DNA of 64,000 nucleotides from NCBI RefSeq assembly GCF_013426205.1, contig NC_089427.1, forward strand, positions 1,364,001-1,428,000. Reading direction: 5' to 3'. The notes below the pieces were generated by a model, which saw only the letters and a program-made list of their open reading frames with translations, searched no databases and was not told where the DNA came from. The DNA comes from Metarhizium brunneum. Lineage: Eukaryota; Ascomycota; Sordariomycetes; Hypocreales; Clavicipitaceae. Positions 11,112 to 22,799 of the stretch are shown piece after piece (positions within the stretch are counted from its first letter, which is position 1; the number at the start of each line of letters is the position of its first letter). The translations under genes were made by a program, and so were the position numbers.

Positions 11112-12998
11112 TCAAACGTCGCGACTAGTAGGCTGTTTCTGTGCCATCGCCAGATACGTATTGGCCAAAGCAATTCTCGCTTTCTTTCCCCATACAAGCA
11201 ACATGGCAGGAATAAGCAAAATGACAAAACAAAGTATCGCCACCAAAATGTGCATGTTCCTTAGGCCCATTCCACTGATCCAAGGTGTCAATGTGAAAAG
11301 AACAACTACAGAGAGCACGTTGCGTGAGAAAACGATGCCAACCATGGCATTGCCAATGATCTGCGTCGCAGTTAGCCTGGTTGTTTGACGTGGTAGCTGA
11401 GCTTCTGCTGTAATCAAGACAGCCACTTACATCGTGATAACAGTCCATGGCATAAGACAGCGCAACACTTCCCGTAACTCCCAAATTGAAGCCCAAGATG
11501 CCGAAACCCACTGCGATCAATGGCCAGGGAGTTCCCTGTGAGGACAATACGTTAGACTTTTATTTGCACAGCTCAACGGCTCCGTTTTTTTGTTCTCTCT
11601 CTCTTTTTGGGCCACTTACATATGCTATGCCCAATCCAACCATAAGAAGACTGGAAGGCATGAGGATAGCCGAGGGCAACGCCAGCCACAGCCGCATTTC
11701 TGGCTCGTAGACTCCATGATTCCTCTTAGACAACCATATAATAGACTTATCGTTCAGATATCCGCCAACAAAAATGCCAGGAAATGTCCCTATAAACGGC
11801 GCAAGGCTCATAAGACCAATACCCGAGGGGGTGAAGTTGTATGGCGGCTCCAGCAGATACGTTGCCTGGACAGACGTAACAATAGCAAACATAGCAAGGG
11901 TTACAGCATATGTTAGAGCCGTATAGGCTATAGCGGGAAAAGTAAACAGTAGCCTGAAGGGCTGTAATATATCGCCATAGATGGAGCCGTCTGATTTGGT
12001 AAATAGCGCCAGGCGTTTACTTATAGGCTTCATGGGGATTGCGGCATCCAGGACGACGTTTGATTTTGTCCGTTCCACTAGCTTGCCAACATCCTTTTGA
12101 GAAGAGGAGGACAGCATCTCCTGTGGCGTGGTCTCTGGCCCGTACTGCCCGGGCTGTCCATCAACAGTGGCAGGGTTTGGTGGCTGAGCACGTCCCTCTA
12201 TGGCGGGTAAGTACTTGGACTCCTCGAAGAAGAGGAGGATGAACACCAAGCCTACGCCGAGCAGAATCGTACACCACCACCATATCCATCTCCAACCCTG
12301 GCTTTGAACCACATATCCTGCGGCCACAGGGCCGAGGAATGCCCCAGTGGCGACGATGAACAGATAGCAGCCGTTCATGACAGCGTGGTGGTGAATGAAG
12401 AAAAGGTCGGCAATAGTAATCTGTACAATGGATTCACTAATAGCGCCCCCAAGCCCGGCAAATAAGTTGCTGACCCAAAGGTCTGCCCTGGTTTGCGTCC
12501 GGGCGGCCCAGATACTGGCCGCGACTTGGATTGAGGTGCTGAGAATATAAAACGGGCGCCGTCCATACTTTTGTACAAGAGGAACGAAGATAAAACACCC
12601 GACGGCCAAGCCAGAATAGTTGAAGGCTGTAGCAGCATTCAAATCGCCGATGGAGAAGCCTAGCTCTTCTTGATATGCCCCCCAGGCTGTGAATGAGATG
12701 TCGAGCAGAACAAAAGTCATGAGGACATAGAAGGATACGATGGTAAAATTGACCGCCTTCCTCCACGCGGACCAATTCAGAGGATCATTCGGATCAGAGG
12801 TTGGGATCGGATGCAGAATGACTCCCGTGCCAGACTCGCCCACTGCAGATTATTCTATTAGCGCTGTTGCATCCCACAAGAACACTCGAAGGATACTCAA
12901 GAGTGCATACATTCGTTAAGATTGACGGTTCCAGGGGCCCAGAATGGATCGTCCCGGCCGTGACCGGGTTGATTCGTTCCATCTTGGAACTGACTCAT
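11112..12998 (-). CDS. Major facilitator superfamily transporter (DHA1-like)
   Basis: Four exons: 12998-12911, 12842-11620, 11535-11431 and 11360-11112, with introns of 68, 84 and 70 nt; 554 residues, with all phases agreeing. About twelve hydrophobic segments are expected. An MFS loop signature (VQKYGRRPFYIL) lies between helices 2 and 3, and a large cytoplasmic loop (about 230-320) splits the halves. The N-terminal DPNDPLNWSAWRKAVN is typical of fungal DHA1 transporters for small organic molecules or drugs; the substrate cannot be told. It lies at the left edge of an island with an amidase, two zinc-cluster regulators and an alcohol dehydrogenase, so a role in uptake or export for that pathway is possible but unproven. 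Confidence 0.9.
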
Positions 12999-15900
12999 CT
13001 TCGAGATGCTAGCCACGTGGTTCAGTAGTGAATAGACAGGCCAACGAGATGAATTTGCGGGATGCCGGAGGAGAGAGGAGTCTCTGAGATGACAGAACTG
13101 GTAGTTGCTGGTTGTCGCTGCTGGTTGTCGCTTCTCTCCATGCCAGAGGCATCCGATCAACGGCGTGTGAGCTTCAAGATTGCATCGACTGTGTAGTTAT
13201 ATCTGCGTCTGGTGCTCCCTTCCTGGCACTCCACGTTTTGCCCTTGACGACAAAGCTTGGGGTATTTCCACTATCTTTCCCCATCCACGGCTTCCCCTTT
13301 TCGGAAGTCGGAAATCGGGGAACCGCACCAATAAACCCATGTGAAATTAGTTCGTTACATTATCGCTTTTTGGGGGGAGATATACGCCTTTTGGGGAGTG
13401 AGGGGGCCCCGGCCCCTGGACGCCGGCCATTATCTTGCGAAAGATTGGTTATCTCTGGGCATGGCTGTATCTTGACGGATAGCCTTGTAGCTACCCACCG
13501 TTTACGATGCTGTCCAGCATTACCGAAGCGAGTAAAGTGGCGCCCTTGGTATGATGAGTATATTGGATGGCGGTGCGGGGCCAAAGAAGTTATTCGTCGC
13601 CGCTCTGCCGTGCCCAGGTTCGCCAAGGTAAGTAACCTGGGGAAGTCCGCAGTGATCTACATGGATCTGTGTTGAAGATTCATGGTCCTCGGAATGCTTC
13701 ATGCTCCTCTTCCGGACCCACCCCACCTCTACCAATGGCGACGGCGACGGCGTTTGAAATGAGGACTCGTGAGGAATATTCGATTTGAGGCCCAGTATCA
13801 TGATGAGCAACCAAATTGAGCGTAAAATACTCCCTGAGAACAGGTTTGATGTTGTCGAACATGATATGAGACTTCCCAAGGTAAATACAGCGGTGGATTC
13901 TGAGATTGAAACAAGGGTCCAGGGCCATGTACGTAATGTCCAACGTTTGACTCAAACACCGCCCCAGCCCTTTCCTACACAGCACGCTTGACAAATTCTG
14001 CGCACGTTCAGCGATACATCTAGTGCAGGCAGATGTTCTTGTTGTAGGGTTGTAAAAATTGGGGAACGCTTGGTGCTTTGCCATGGGAGAGTTGGTCTCG
14101 ACGGCGACGCAGGCATTGCCGTCTAGGAGCCCTCGATAGAGGAAGAAGGCGCGCTCCCCATGCTGTGATGATATCAACTGCGAGTGACCCTTGAGAATTA
14201 CGGGACCGCTGTGTACCGGCTGGATGGAAGCAGTGATGCCTGGAACGCCGAGACGCCTGGCGTCATCCTGGCTTGCAAGCTCCAGTTGCTCTATGCGATG
14301 TGTGTCATATGGCTCCTTCGCAGCAGCAATGACGGCGATGACACTGGTAATGGCAACCTGCCCGATTCCATTTACGGCGCAGTGCATTCCAGCGCTGATC
14401 GCATTCTTACAATGATGCGTAGCGTTTCAGGGGGCCAAATTGGCGGGACAGGGCTCTTTGTGCCGTTGTATTTAATGCCGTGGGGGTAGGTCAGGGTGGC
14501 AGTGCAGCCGTCGACCATGCCGTCGACCATACCGTCGAACACATTCGTATGCAAAGGCAGACGATTTCGAAGCATGCCAGCAACGGTGCATGCAAATGAC
14601 CACCTCCGCACTCTGTTCCAGTGCGTTAATGCCACGGTTGGATGGTGTCAATGCGGAATATGATTCTCATCGTCCATCGGCGAATTTCAATGGGCTCCCA
14701 GGTATCGATAACACATGTATATCCAGCCGAGATGTAAAAAATGTAACAGCTTCATCCAAGGCCGCTTGTTCGGTCCTCTTGTAGCAACATTTGCCATGGA
14801 CGACCACACGATGGCGTCGACGACGGTGCCTGCCAGCAGGCCTGTTGGGTTCCCGATTCCATCCACGGATATGAACTCTGTACACCCTGCTTTCATCTTG
14901 AATATAAGCACCATTTTTGAAACCAGCGTGTTGCACCAGATAGATTGTAACTCTTGTGATTCAATGTAAATGGGTCGCTGATTCAAGTCGCCCAGCACAC
15001 TATCGAGTGCTAAGACGCCCGTGAAGAATTGAAGCCATTCAAAACTTAAGTACAGGGCAGGGTGGATGCAGGTTCTTGCTAGAGTCCTCGGCGATTGCAT
15101 GGCGAATGTATTTTGAAGAGGTGCAGCCCGCCAAGTTGAGATTTTGCACAGGAACGTCTGTTATATATCCCTTCGACTGCCTTGAGGCCAAGGAAAGTTG
15201 GAAACCAACCGGAGGGCTGCGAGAAAACTGGTACTATAATTTGAATCGATGTTAATTCAGAGGTCCAGGACTTGTAAGACGGAGCCCAGTGGCTGATACC
15301 CAAGAACTGCTTTGCAAGCCAATTTCCCACGTCAACGGGTTGCGGATGGAGAATTCTGCATTCCGCACAGCAGAATCTCATGGCTCCAATACTGGATAAG
15401 GACATTGACTGCTTGATTCGACCGTTGACAATATATTGGCGGTCTGGTACCCTCTGGCAGTGGCCAATAAGTGCTACAGGTGAGCCGGGAAGTTACCAGG
15501 ACCCTTGTAACCCCGCATCTCTCGGATTCTCCACGCACATGAAATCCATGGTTCGTCCATCATTCTTTGCATTTGGGGTTTCAACGTCGGTGGTTGACAA
15601 CGTCACCTGAAGTAAAGTCGGCATGCTTGTCAGCCATGTATCCGTTAGGCCGATTGGAACATTCAACATGTTGAACCAGAGTGTGGCGGACGGTGTGATG
15701 TGCTAGTAGAAGAACTATTGGAACTGGCAAGGCTGGTGGTAACCGGAAAGGCGATTCCAGTTCTTTCCGGGCCAGAAAACTTGTTCTTGCTGAAAAGAGA
15801 CAAAGCCGCAAGTTGGAACCCAGCAATCAATTGCTGTATGCTGCCTTGAGCGTGAGAGACTCCAGAAAATGGCTAGGCTAATGCCGATCCCTGCCGAAAT

Positions 15901-16073
15901 TCCACGAACATCCATCGACGGGTCTGTTTCACCGAGATCGTTGAGCAGGCAGTCTTTCGTCTTGCCAGCCTGTACTCCCATACCGTCACATATAAAATGT
16001 CTTTGAGCGAACCCTATCGCAGGAATTTGCCTACTCAACCGCTTGACACTCTCATGCCCTTTCTCCTTGTCCT
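12999..16073. pseudogene. Gene-less stretch with fragmentary minus-strand frames
   Basis: About 3 kb between the MFS and amidase starts. On the minus strand a series of short frames (16038-15715, 15826-15581, 15405-15079, 15100-14687, 14635-14372, 14387-13680) follow one another in shifting phases. Several look like membrane-protein pieces (HPALYLSFEWLQFFTGVLAL). The longest, 13680-14387 (235 residues), has no domain I recognise. I could not join them with plausible introns into one protein. The stretch may be a decayed gene, a many-intron gene of unknown family, or simply non-coding; pseudogene is a tentative label. Confidence 0.25.
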
Positions 16074-18210
16074 ATGTCGGAAAAAGCACCTGCGAATATG
16101 ACTGTCCCTGACGAAAGCCTATTCACCTACCCCTGGGAAGCCAGGGCGATCAAGAAGCGTCAACAGCGTAACGAGGCTATTCCAGAGGAATGGAGGCTCC
16201 GTCAAAATCTCCTGGGTAGCCTCAAAACACCGTTGGAGAGATGCAAAAATAATCTCATGGAGCTGAATTTGGTCCGCCAATCTGGAATTTTGACCGTCAA
16301 GGAGCTGCAGATTACAGAGTCAAGCGATGTCACTAGTCTGCTGGAAGCACTCGCATCTGGCCAATTAACTGCTGAAGAGGTGACAGTCTCCTTTTGTAAA
16401 CGGGCTGCGGTGGCTCATCAGCTTGTAAGTAGGAGCCTCTCAATCGCAGCACGGAGTTGTTTCTACCGTTTCGTAGCCAAGGATTAGTAACACGAGCAGA
16501 CGAACTGCCTCACCGAGATCTTCTTTGATCGAGCGTTAGAACGAGCTCGGTACCTAGACAGGCAAAAGGGAAAAGGGCAACTGGTTGGCCCCCTCCACGG
16601 TCTTCCTATAAGCCTCAAGGATTCGTTCCAGATTGCTGGTGTAGCGTCGACACTGGGCCTTACGGCCTATCTGGACCATAGAGCCGAGTCTAATTCGGCA
16701 CTTGTTGATATCCTACTTGCCCTCGGAGCAGTGTTGTATTGCAAAACCAATGTACCTCAGACGATGATGGTACGTCGGCTAGTAAAACCCCAAGTCCATT
16801 TTGGTGTTTCCCCGTCTGATCTGTTACTTCACAGACTCCAGATTCACACAACTTTGTTTTTGGCAGAACGCTTAATCCTTGGAATACTAGTCTCAGTGCT
16901 GGAGGATCCAGCGGAGGCGAGGGTGCTCTAATTGCCATGCGCGGCGCTCCCATCGGTGTTGGCACTGATATCGCGGGTATGTGACGCTAGACCAACCAAC
17001 CATTCCCCCGAGGACGATATCCCCTGGGCTCTTCTGAAATGGAATGTCTATAAATAATATGTCTGACGAGGTTCTCACGACAGGGTCCATTAGAGTTCCT
17101 GCACTCTGCTGTGGAACGTACGGGTTTCGTCCGACGGCTTCTCGAATTCCATACGGTGGACAGCACGGATGCGCAGATGAAGGGCTGGCGCAAATTCTAC
17201 CCTGCGCCGGGCCCCTCGCAAATGATATGAAGGCTCTCAGTCTTTTCGTTAAAGCCGTGCTACAGGCAAAGCCCGCATCATATGATGCTTCCGCGCTGGA
17301 TGTCAACTGGAGAGATTTTCAAGGACAATTCGGGCGCAAGTTGCGATTCGGACTGCTTCCTGAAGATCCAACGTATCCTTTGCACCCTCCAGTGCGGAGA
17401 ACAGTTGCCGAGGCTTCGCGTCTGCTCCAGGCAAGCGGGCACGAAGTGGTCGAGCTGCAGTCCGCCGAGTGTCGCATCTCTGAAGCGCTACAGGTAGCCT
17501 TTGCCCTGTTTGCGTTGGACGAAACCGCCGATGGAATTGTAAAAGCTGCGGGCGAGCCACCGATTCCCTCCCGCATCAGAATTGGCCAAGAGCTGGGTAA
17601 AGCTCCACAGCAGTTCGTCTCAGATTTGCGCAACCTTTCAGAGCTCAAGCAGCTATCCGGGTTGAACCTTAAAAGACAAGAATTGATTAGTGACTGGTGC
17701 AGACTCTGGCAAAAGTATGAAATTGATGCAGTCATTGGGCCGGGGGGTCGCACCACGGCGATTGAGCATGACGAGTTCACGCTGCCACCCTACACAGTGC
17801 TCATGAATGTTCTGGACGTGAGTTGTCTTTTTTCTGTTGCTGGTGTATTTGTTGTTGCCGACAGCAAACTCATCCGGTCCATGACCTTGCTAACTAGCAT
17901 CGTGCTACAGTGTCCCGCGTGTATCATCCCATTTGGGCGAGTCACGGCATCAGATGCTGCGGAAAGACTAGACCTGCAGCCAGGCCAGGTTGTTCCATCC
18001 TGTGAGTTTTGTCGTCAACCTTGGGATTCTTGACTCTGACGGTGGGTGCCAACAAAAGATAACCCTCTGGACCTGGAAGGCATTCCGTGTTGCGTCCAGG
18101 TCTTTACCTCGAAAATGACGGACGAGAAGTGCCTGTACATTTCCGAAGTCGTGGACAAGTGTCTGCAAGCGAAGGAGAGCTTTGTCGTTGCAAGAGACGC
18201 AGATGCCTGA
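16074..18210 (+). CDS. Amidase (amidase signature family)
   Basis: Hydrolyses a carboxylic amide to the acid and ammonia; the substrate is unknown. Six exons (16074-16424, 16500-16769, 16835-16976, 17084-17817, 17911-18001, 18059-18210) give 579 residues with every phase closing. The Ser-cisSer-Lys triad is complete: K157 in LPISLKDSF, S232 in AGGSSGGEGA and S256 in GTDIAGSIRVP. The 24- and 99-residue spacings equal those of mammalian FAAH. The family opening (VAHQL-TNCLTEIFFDRAL) spans intron 1. The last acceptor (AAAAG) is weak, but it is the one that restores the family-like C terminus NPLDLEGIP. The gene is followed at about 530 bp by a Zn2Cys6 regulator, which may control it. General fungal amidases of this class often feed nitrogen metabolism. 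Confidence 0.92.
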
Positions 18211-18738
18211 GCGAGATGGTGTAGGTTGGAGGACTCGAAAGATGCTTTAGATGTGCAGTTGTAGATTGCAGATTCTGTCGCAAGACATAAGGGTCCGGTA
18301 CTAACACACAAAAGTCAATATTGACTTATGTACGGAGTATGTGGCGTGGCCACGCCCATTTTTCGACTTGTGTCTCCACAAAGTATCGACCAGACTTCGT
18401 ACCCCATGCCTGGACACTTGCCAAGTCAAGTCTCTCATGACGGTCCCACCAACCACCCCTTGTCCATAATTCGGATCTGTAGTTCATTTGACCAGACATT
18501 TGGCACCAGACGGCCTCTTCAACGTCTGCTTGTCAAAGGACACTTGAAATATGTAGTAGTACATATGTAAGTACATACGTGCTTTAGTTGGCGTCGGCCG
18601 CCAACACGGGGTCTTCCTCCGCAACACGTTTCACCTCGCGTCTAAGCCTCAACGCCCCAACATCAGCATCCCAAGGTTGGCGCCGTTGCCTTCATTCGCC
18701 GTCTTCCAGAAACGTATTCCAGATCGTCCTGTGCTCCA
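18211..18738. promoter_or_regulatory. Amidase/regulator spacer
   Basis: About 530 bp, holding the amidase 3' end and the regulator promoter. It contains TACGGAGTA at 18331 and an AT-rich GTACATATGTAAGTACATACG stretch near 18560. No gene is seen. Confidence 0.35.
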
Positions 18739-20148
18739 ATGTTGGGTGAACCAGACCTCCCTCGATCCTGCGATCGCTGCCACGTCCTCAAGGAGCGCTG
18801 CGAGCGACCCGTACCTTCAGAGACATGCCCGTGCCGTCGTTGCAGCCGCCTCCATCTCGACTGTCGAAGCAATCGGCCTCACAAACGAGCTGGTCGCCCA
18901 CCACGGCCGCATAGTTTAAAGAAGCCGTCTCAGCCTTGGCTTCAGAGCAGGGCCTTGGCCAAGGCAGAACAAAGGACAAGCAATGCAACAACTTCGACGG
19001 TCGATTCCGCAACCTGCAGCGGTCTCCGTAGCCTGTGCTGCGCCGGTTCGAGCATTTCCCAGGAGGAACTGTGGCACGTCAACAACCTTCTCACCAGCGA
19101 TTGCTATCTGGAGGAATTTGTTATAGGCCCCAGCTTCTGTCACAGGCACCGAGACACGCTTGTGTCCCAGTATGACACGTCTCGATCTACAGTAGAAGAT
19201 GCCTACATAGCCCTGGCCATGATCTGGGGCTTACGCGACCCTTCCACATCGCCCGACTATCCCTCGCTGAATACGTGCTACAAGAGAGCCTCTTCTGCCA
19301 TTTTGACTCTGCGCTCTCTGGATGTCAGGATAGAGCACCATGTCCAGCCATGCTTAGTCCTTGGCGTCTCGCTGGTAACATTTGCTCTGAAGCTTGGTGG
19401 TGCGCATGTGCTCCCTCTATGCAGCCATATTCTAAGCCTGGTCAAACCCTACTATGAGGCCGGGAAGCGACTCGTCGATCCCGATCTGCTGATAGTCATC
19501 TCTTTGAATGAGATGGCAGAGTGCTTGTTCTGCGCAAGGATGCCAACCCTGCTCGTCGAGCTGCCCCCAGACCAAGCAGAATCGTACGTCAACCGGTACA
19601 TCGGATTGAGCGCAAACATTTTGCCCTACCTGTTCCATATCTGCAAAATCTCTGCGGAGATGGCACATGGAGACCCAGTGGATAAAGACAAGACCTTGAG
19701 CCACCTTGAGGAAGAGATCAGGAGGTGGCAGCCTTCAATACAAGACAGTCGGATGAGCGAGTTTACGCCCACAGAGGTTTCGCACATGGTCTGCCAGGCC
19801 AGTACCATGCAGACTGCCGCGTTGCTCATAATTCACCGGTTGCGTTATCCATACGGCACCGAGGATTTGGCAGCGTCTGCAATGGCATCCAGCATTCTGT
19901 CACAGAATCAGATGACGCAGAAGATTACAGGACGTGCTCCCCGGTGCGTGGATCTACCTCTAATCGTGGCTTGTACAGAAATCCCGGATGAGTTGGAAAG
20001 GGCAACATACATACGGACTTTGTCACCGATTGCCATTTTTTCTCCCCTCTTTCAAAAGCGTGTTGAGTCAATGTTGGCGTTGGTCTGGGAGGCGAGGACG
20101 AGCAGTACTACCCTCTACTGGTGCGACCTGGCAGCTAGCCTGTCGTGA
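18739..20148 (+). CDS. Zn2Cys6 zinc-cluster transcription factor
   Basis: Fungal binuclear zinc-cluster regulator of 469 residues in one exon. The DNA-binding motif starts at C11: C-x2-C-x6-C, a ten-residue loop, then C-x2-C-x6-C ending at C42 (with an additional Cys at 30 in the loop). It is followed by a basic linker (PHKRAGRPPRPHSLKK). The remaining ~400 residues look like the helical middle region of such factors, but I cannot place a named domain. The ATG at 18739 puts the zinc cluster near the N terminus, as usual. It is the same strand as and downstream of the amidase, so a pathway-specific regulator is plausible. Confidence 0.85.
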   Translation: MLGEPDLPRSCDRCHVLKERCERPVPSETCPCRRCSRLHLDCRSNRPHKRAGRPPRPHSLKKPSQPWLQSRALAKAEQRTSNATTSTVDSATCSGLRSLCCAGSSISQEELWHVNNLLTSDCYLEEFVIGPSFCHRHRDTLVSQYDTSRSTVEDAYIALAMIWGLRDPSTSPDYPSLNTCYKRASSAILTLRSLDVRIEHHVQPCLVLGVSLVTFALKLGGAHVLPLCSHILSLVKPYYEAGKRLVDPDLLIVISLNEMAECLFCARMPTLLVELPPDQAESYVNRYIGLSANILPYLFHICKISAEMAHGDPVDKDKTLSHLEEEIRRWQPSIQDSRMSEFTPTEVSHMVCQASTMQTAALLIIHRLRYPYGTEDLAASAMASSILSQNQMTQKITGRAPRCVDLPLIVACTEIPDELERATYIRTLSPIAIFSPLFQKRVESMLALVWEARTSSTTLYWCDLAASLS

Positions 20149-21260
20149 TATATCCTCTTTAAAGCCATGATAATGGATTGTTTGAGCCAAGAAAGATCTA
20201 CATGAAAGTCACCATCACTTTCTATCTCACCAGTGTGGTCTTTGTATGATCAGCCCGGCGGATTCTTTTCCCTAACGAGTCGGCAAGTTGCGAAGCAGTT
20301 GTATCAACAGTCCCATGCTGTCACCGCTCCACTTGACGTATCCAAAGCTGAAGCGCCTCTCTGGCGAGTCCTAGACCGGTCGTCAGATTCTGATCCTTCG
20401 TCTCGTCAAGAGATGGTTCGAGAAAAGGATGGCTGTGGGGGGCAGCATTTGCATCGATGCTTGGCGTAGCAAGCAGCTGTCGTAGGATGTGATCTCCGTT
20501 GGGATTCATTAGTGGAACGCATCTGTGTCTCTCCTCAAAGCAGCAATCCATCCACGGAATTCATGCCCACAAGAGGTCTCGTACGCACTACACGTAGCAC
20601 GGGCATTCTCTCTTCAGAGTTTGCTCGCTCACTGACACAGGCACCCGATGAGGCATGGCGACGAGATCCCGGATAAGTGTGTCATGAAACTCGAACTATG
20701 GGCATTTATGTAGTCCAACGACAAAATCCCAATATAGGTGGAATATGCTGCAAAATTACCCTATTACACGGCCGTCAGATTTACAGCAGCAATTCTGTTT
20801 TCAAGTTCCATTAGAAATTCAGGCTTCGAGTTCAACATCACGAGGGCCTCTCGGCAACAACCACAAGCCATGAAACGCTGAAATTCACAACACATTTCTC
20901 AATCAATGAGATCTCAGTGCTGGCGAGCCGAAAGTTCTGTGGAATCACCTTGTGAGAGAAAAAGTCTGGCATTTGGCAGCTCGTGTAACTGCCAGCCAGT
21001 CGTTCACCTGCAACCAGCCGGCAGCCAGTTCCCACTACTCTTCAGCGTTTGTCTTTTTAGTGTTTCTGCAGAGAGATTCAACCAGAGCTTCTCACAGAGG
21101 CCGGCATTGCATAAACTGCTCAGTGATGAATCACACTGCACAATACGTACTGCTCGCACTTGTCTCATGGAACGTACCGCCCCTTCTGCTCTCGCGCGCC
21201 CTCTCCTTGCACCAGTCCGCGTCTCCTCTGCTCAGCCCTTACAAGTTGACGCTTAGGATA
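20149..21260. other. Non-coding interval
   Basis: About 1.1 kb between the zinc-cluster regulator and the membrane protein. Only short frames occur. An upstream in-frame ATG at 21126 would add a hydrophobic N terminus to the next gene (see that entry). Nothing else is supported. Confidence 0.35.
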
Positions 21261-22315
21261 ATGCAAAGCCAACCAGTTAATAGGGGTGCCAAATCTCCAT
21301 ATCCAATGGGATCATACTTCTATGTCCGTGGCGGCGACAAATTTGAAGGATGTTGCTCTACAGATCCATGCTTGCTGCCCGACTGTCCTCGCGGTCCACT
21401 AAAACGAGACGACAACGAAAATCTTCCAGTTGAATCATCAACTTCATCGAACAAGGGCTCTTCAAATAGCGGCTTTCCAAAAACCGAGACCCCTGAGCCC
21501 GACGAACCTAAGGAAACAACCAAAGCCTCCCCATCACCGAGCGAAACAAAAACCGACTCCGGAATCACGCACACAATCCCAAATTCGTCTATAGTTACCA
21601 TCACAAAGCACACAGTCGTCTTTTCTGAAGCACCACCGTCATCCACGACGTCGATCCCCGAAACAAGCACTGGCACGGCACCGGGAACCACCTGCTCTGA
21701 CTGCAACGAGCCCGGCCAGACGTCGAGCTCCGATGAAGACGCCAGTAATGAAGTGGGGGTGACTCCAGGCGCCATTGCCGGAATAGCGGCTGGCGGTGCG
21801 ATTATTCTGGCTCTTGTGGTGATAATCTGGGTGGTGGCAAGACGGAGGAAACGGGAGCGACAAAGCTCGGGTGTAAGTGATGAGGATACGACTGGAGGCT
21901 CGCGAGTCGACGGGTATGAAAAGGTGACACCGCACACAACCGGCACGGGGGGAGTTGGCGATCCATTTGCTCCTTTTGGAGGTAAGTTGTGTTTTGCATC
22001 CCATCAAGAGGGCAGGATAGGCATTTGGCTGACCAGACAGGGCGAACCGATCAACCTCACGGCCCGGATCCTCCACACAGCGAGGCTTTTGAAATGGACG
22101 GCACGGGCATTGCCCCCGTCGAATTGCCCGCCACAAGCATCTGGGAAGCTCCAGGCCCTGCGGCATCGCCGTTGGATGTTGTGAGCCCCGTCACTCCGGC
22201 CAATAGTGACCCTAGAGCCACACTGGCCTCGGGCTCCTCCCAGGGCTGCGTGCGATATGTGAATCAGTGGAATCAGTACAGGTCAATGGCAGAAGCTGAC
22301 GAGCGCGGAGTGTAA
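21261..22315 (+). CDS. Single-pass membrane protein with Cys-rich ectodomain motif
   Basis: Two exons, 21261-21981 and 22041-22315, with a 59 nt intron; 331 residues. The N-terminal part has a compact Cys motif (GDKFEGCCSTDPCLLPDCP), seen in many fungal surface proteins. A long Ser/Thr/Pro-rich stalk follows (about 45-165), likely O-glycosylated. One transmembrane helix lies at about 170-195 (AIAGIAAGGAIILALVVII), with a basic stop-transfer RRRKRER and a ~130-residue cytoplasmic tail. The topology resembles fungal wall-sensor proteins, but no WSC or kinase domain is present. The start is uncertain: 21126 is in frame and would add a hydrophobic, signal-like segment. The function is unknown. 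Confidence 0.75.
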
Positions 22316-22799
22316 AAGCCAGGTGGGGGCCTGTGGGAGAGTTGGTGGTCTGGGCCCTATGGCATTGTTGGTTTACTCGACCGAATACGTATAGCACAGA
22401 ACGGGACATGCAAAGGAAAGCAAACAATAATAAAGACGAATTCTATACCCCAAGAATCTGCAAAGCATTCGCATGGCTTGACTCGACTTGGCCTGATCTG
22501 ACGCCAAATCGGGCTCTGTACCTTGTGTCAAGTTGGATGCTCGCTTACACCGGGAATAACACGAAATTAGCAATGGCCAGGGTTCTGATGAAGAATCCAG
22601 CGACTTGTACCAATTCGGTCGGTACCTGCCAACAGTGGCACAATTTAAGATCGCCACCACACGATTCTATTTGTCAGCCACCGGCTTCAGATGCAACTAG
22701 TCTGGTAAGTTACTAGTCACTACTTCATCCGGGCTAGAACGCAACCAGACATTACTTCCGTGAAATCTCCAACGGAAAATATATGCTTCAATCGTCAAC
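22316..22799. other. Spacer before second zinc-cluster gene
   Basis: About 480 bp; only short frames without recognisable content. It probably holds the 3' end of the membrane-protein gene and the promoter of the regulator. Confidence 0.35.
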
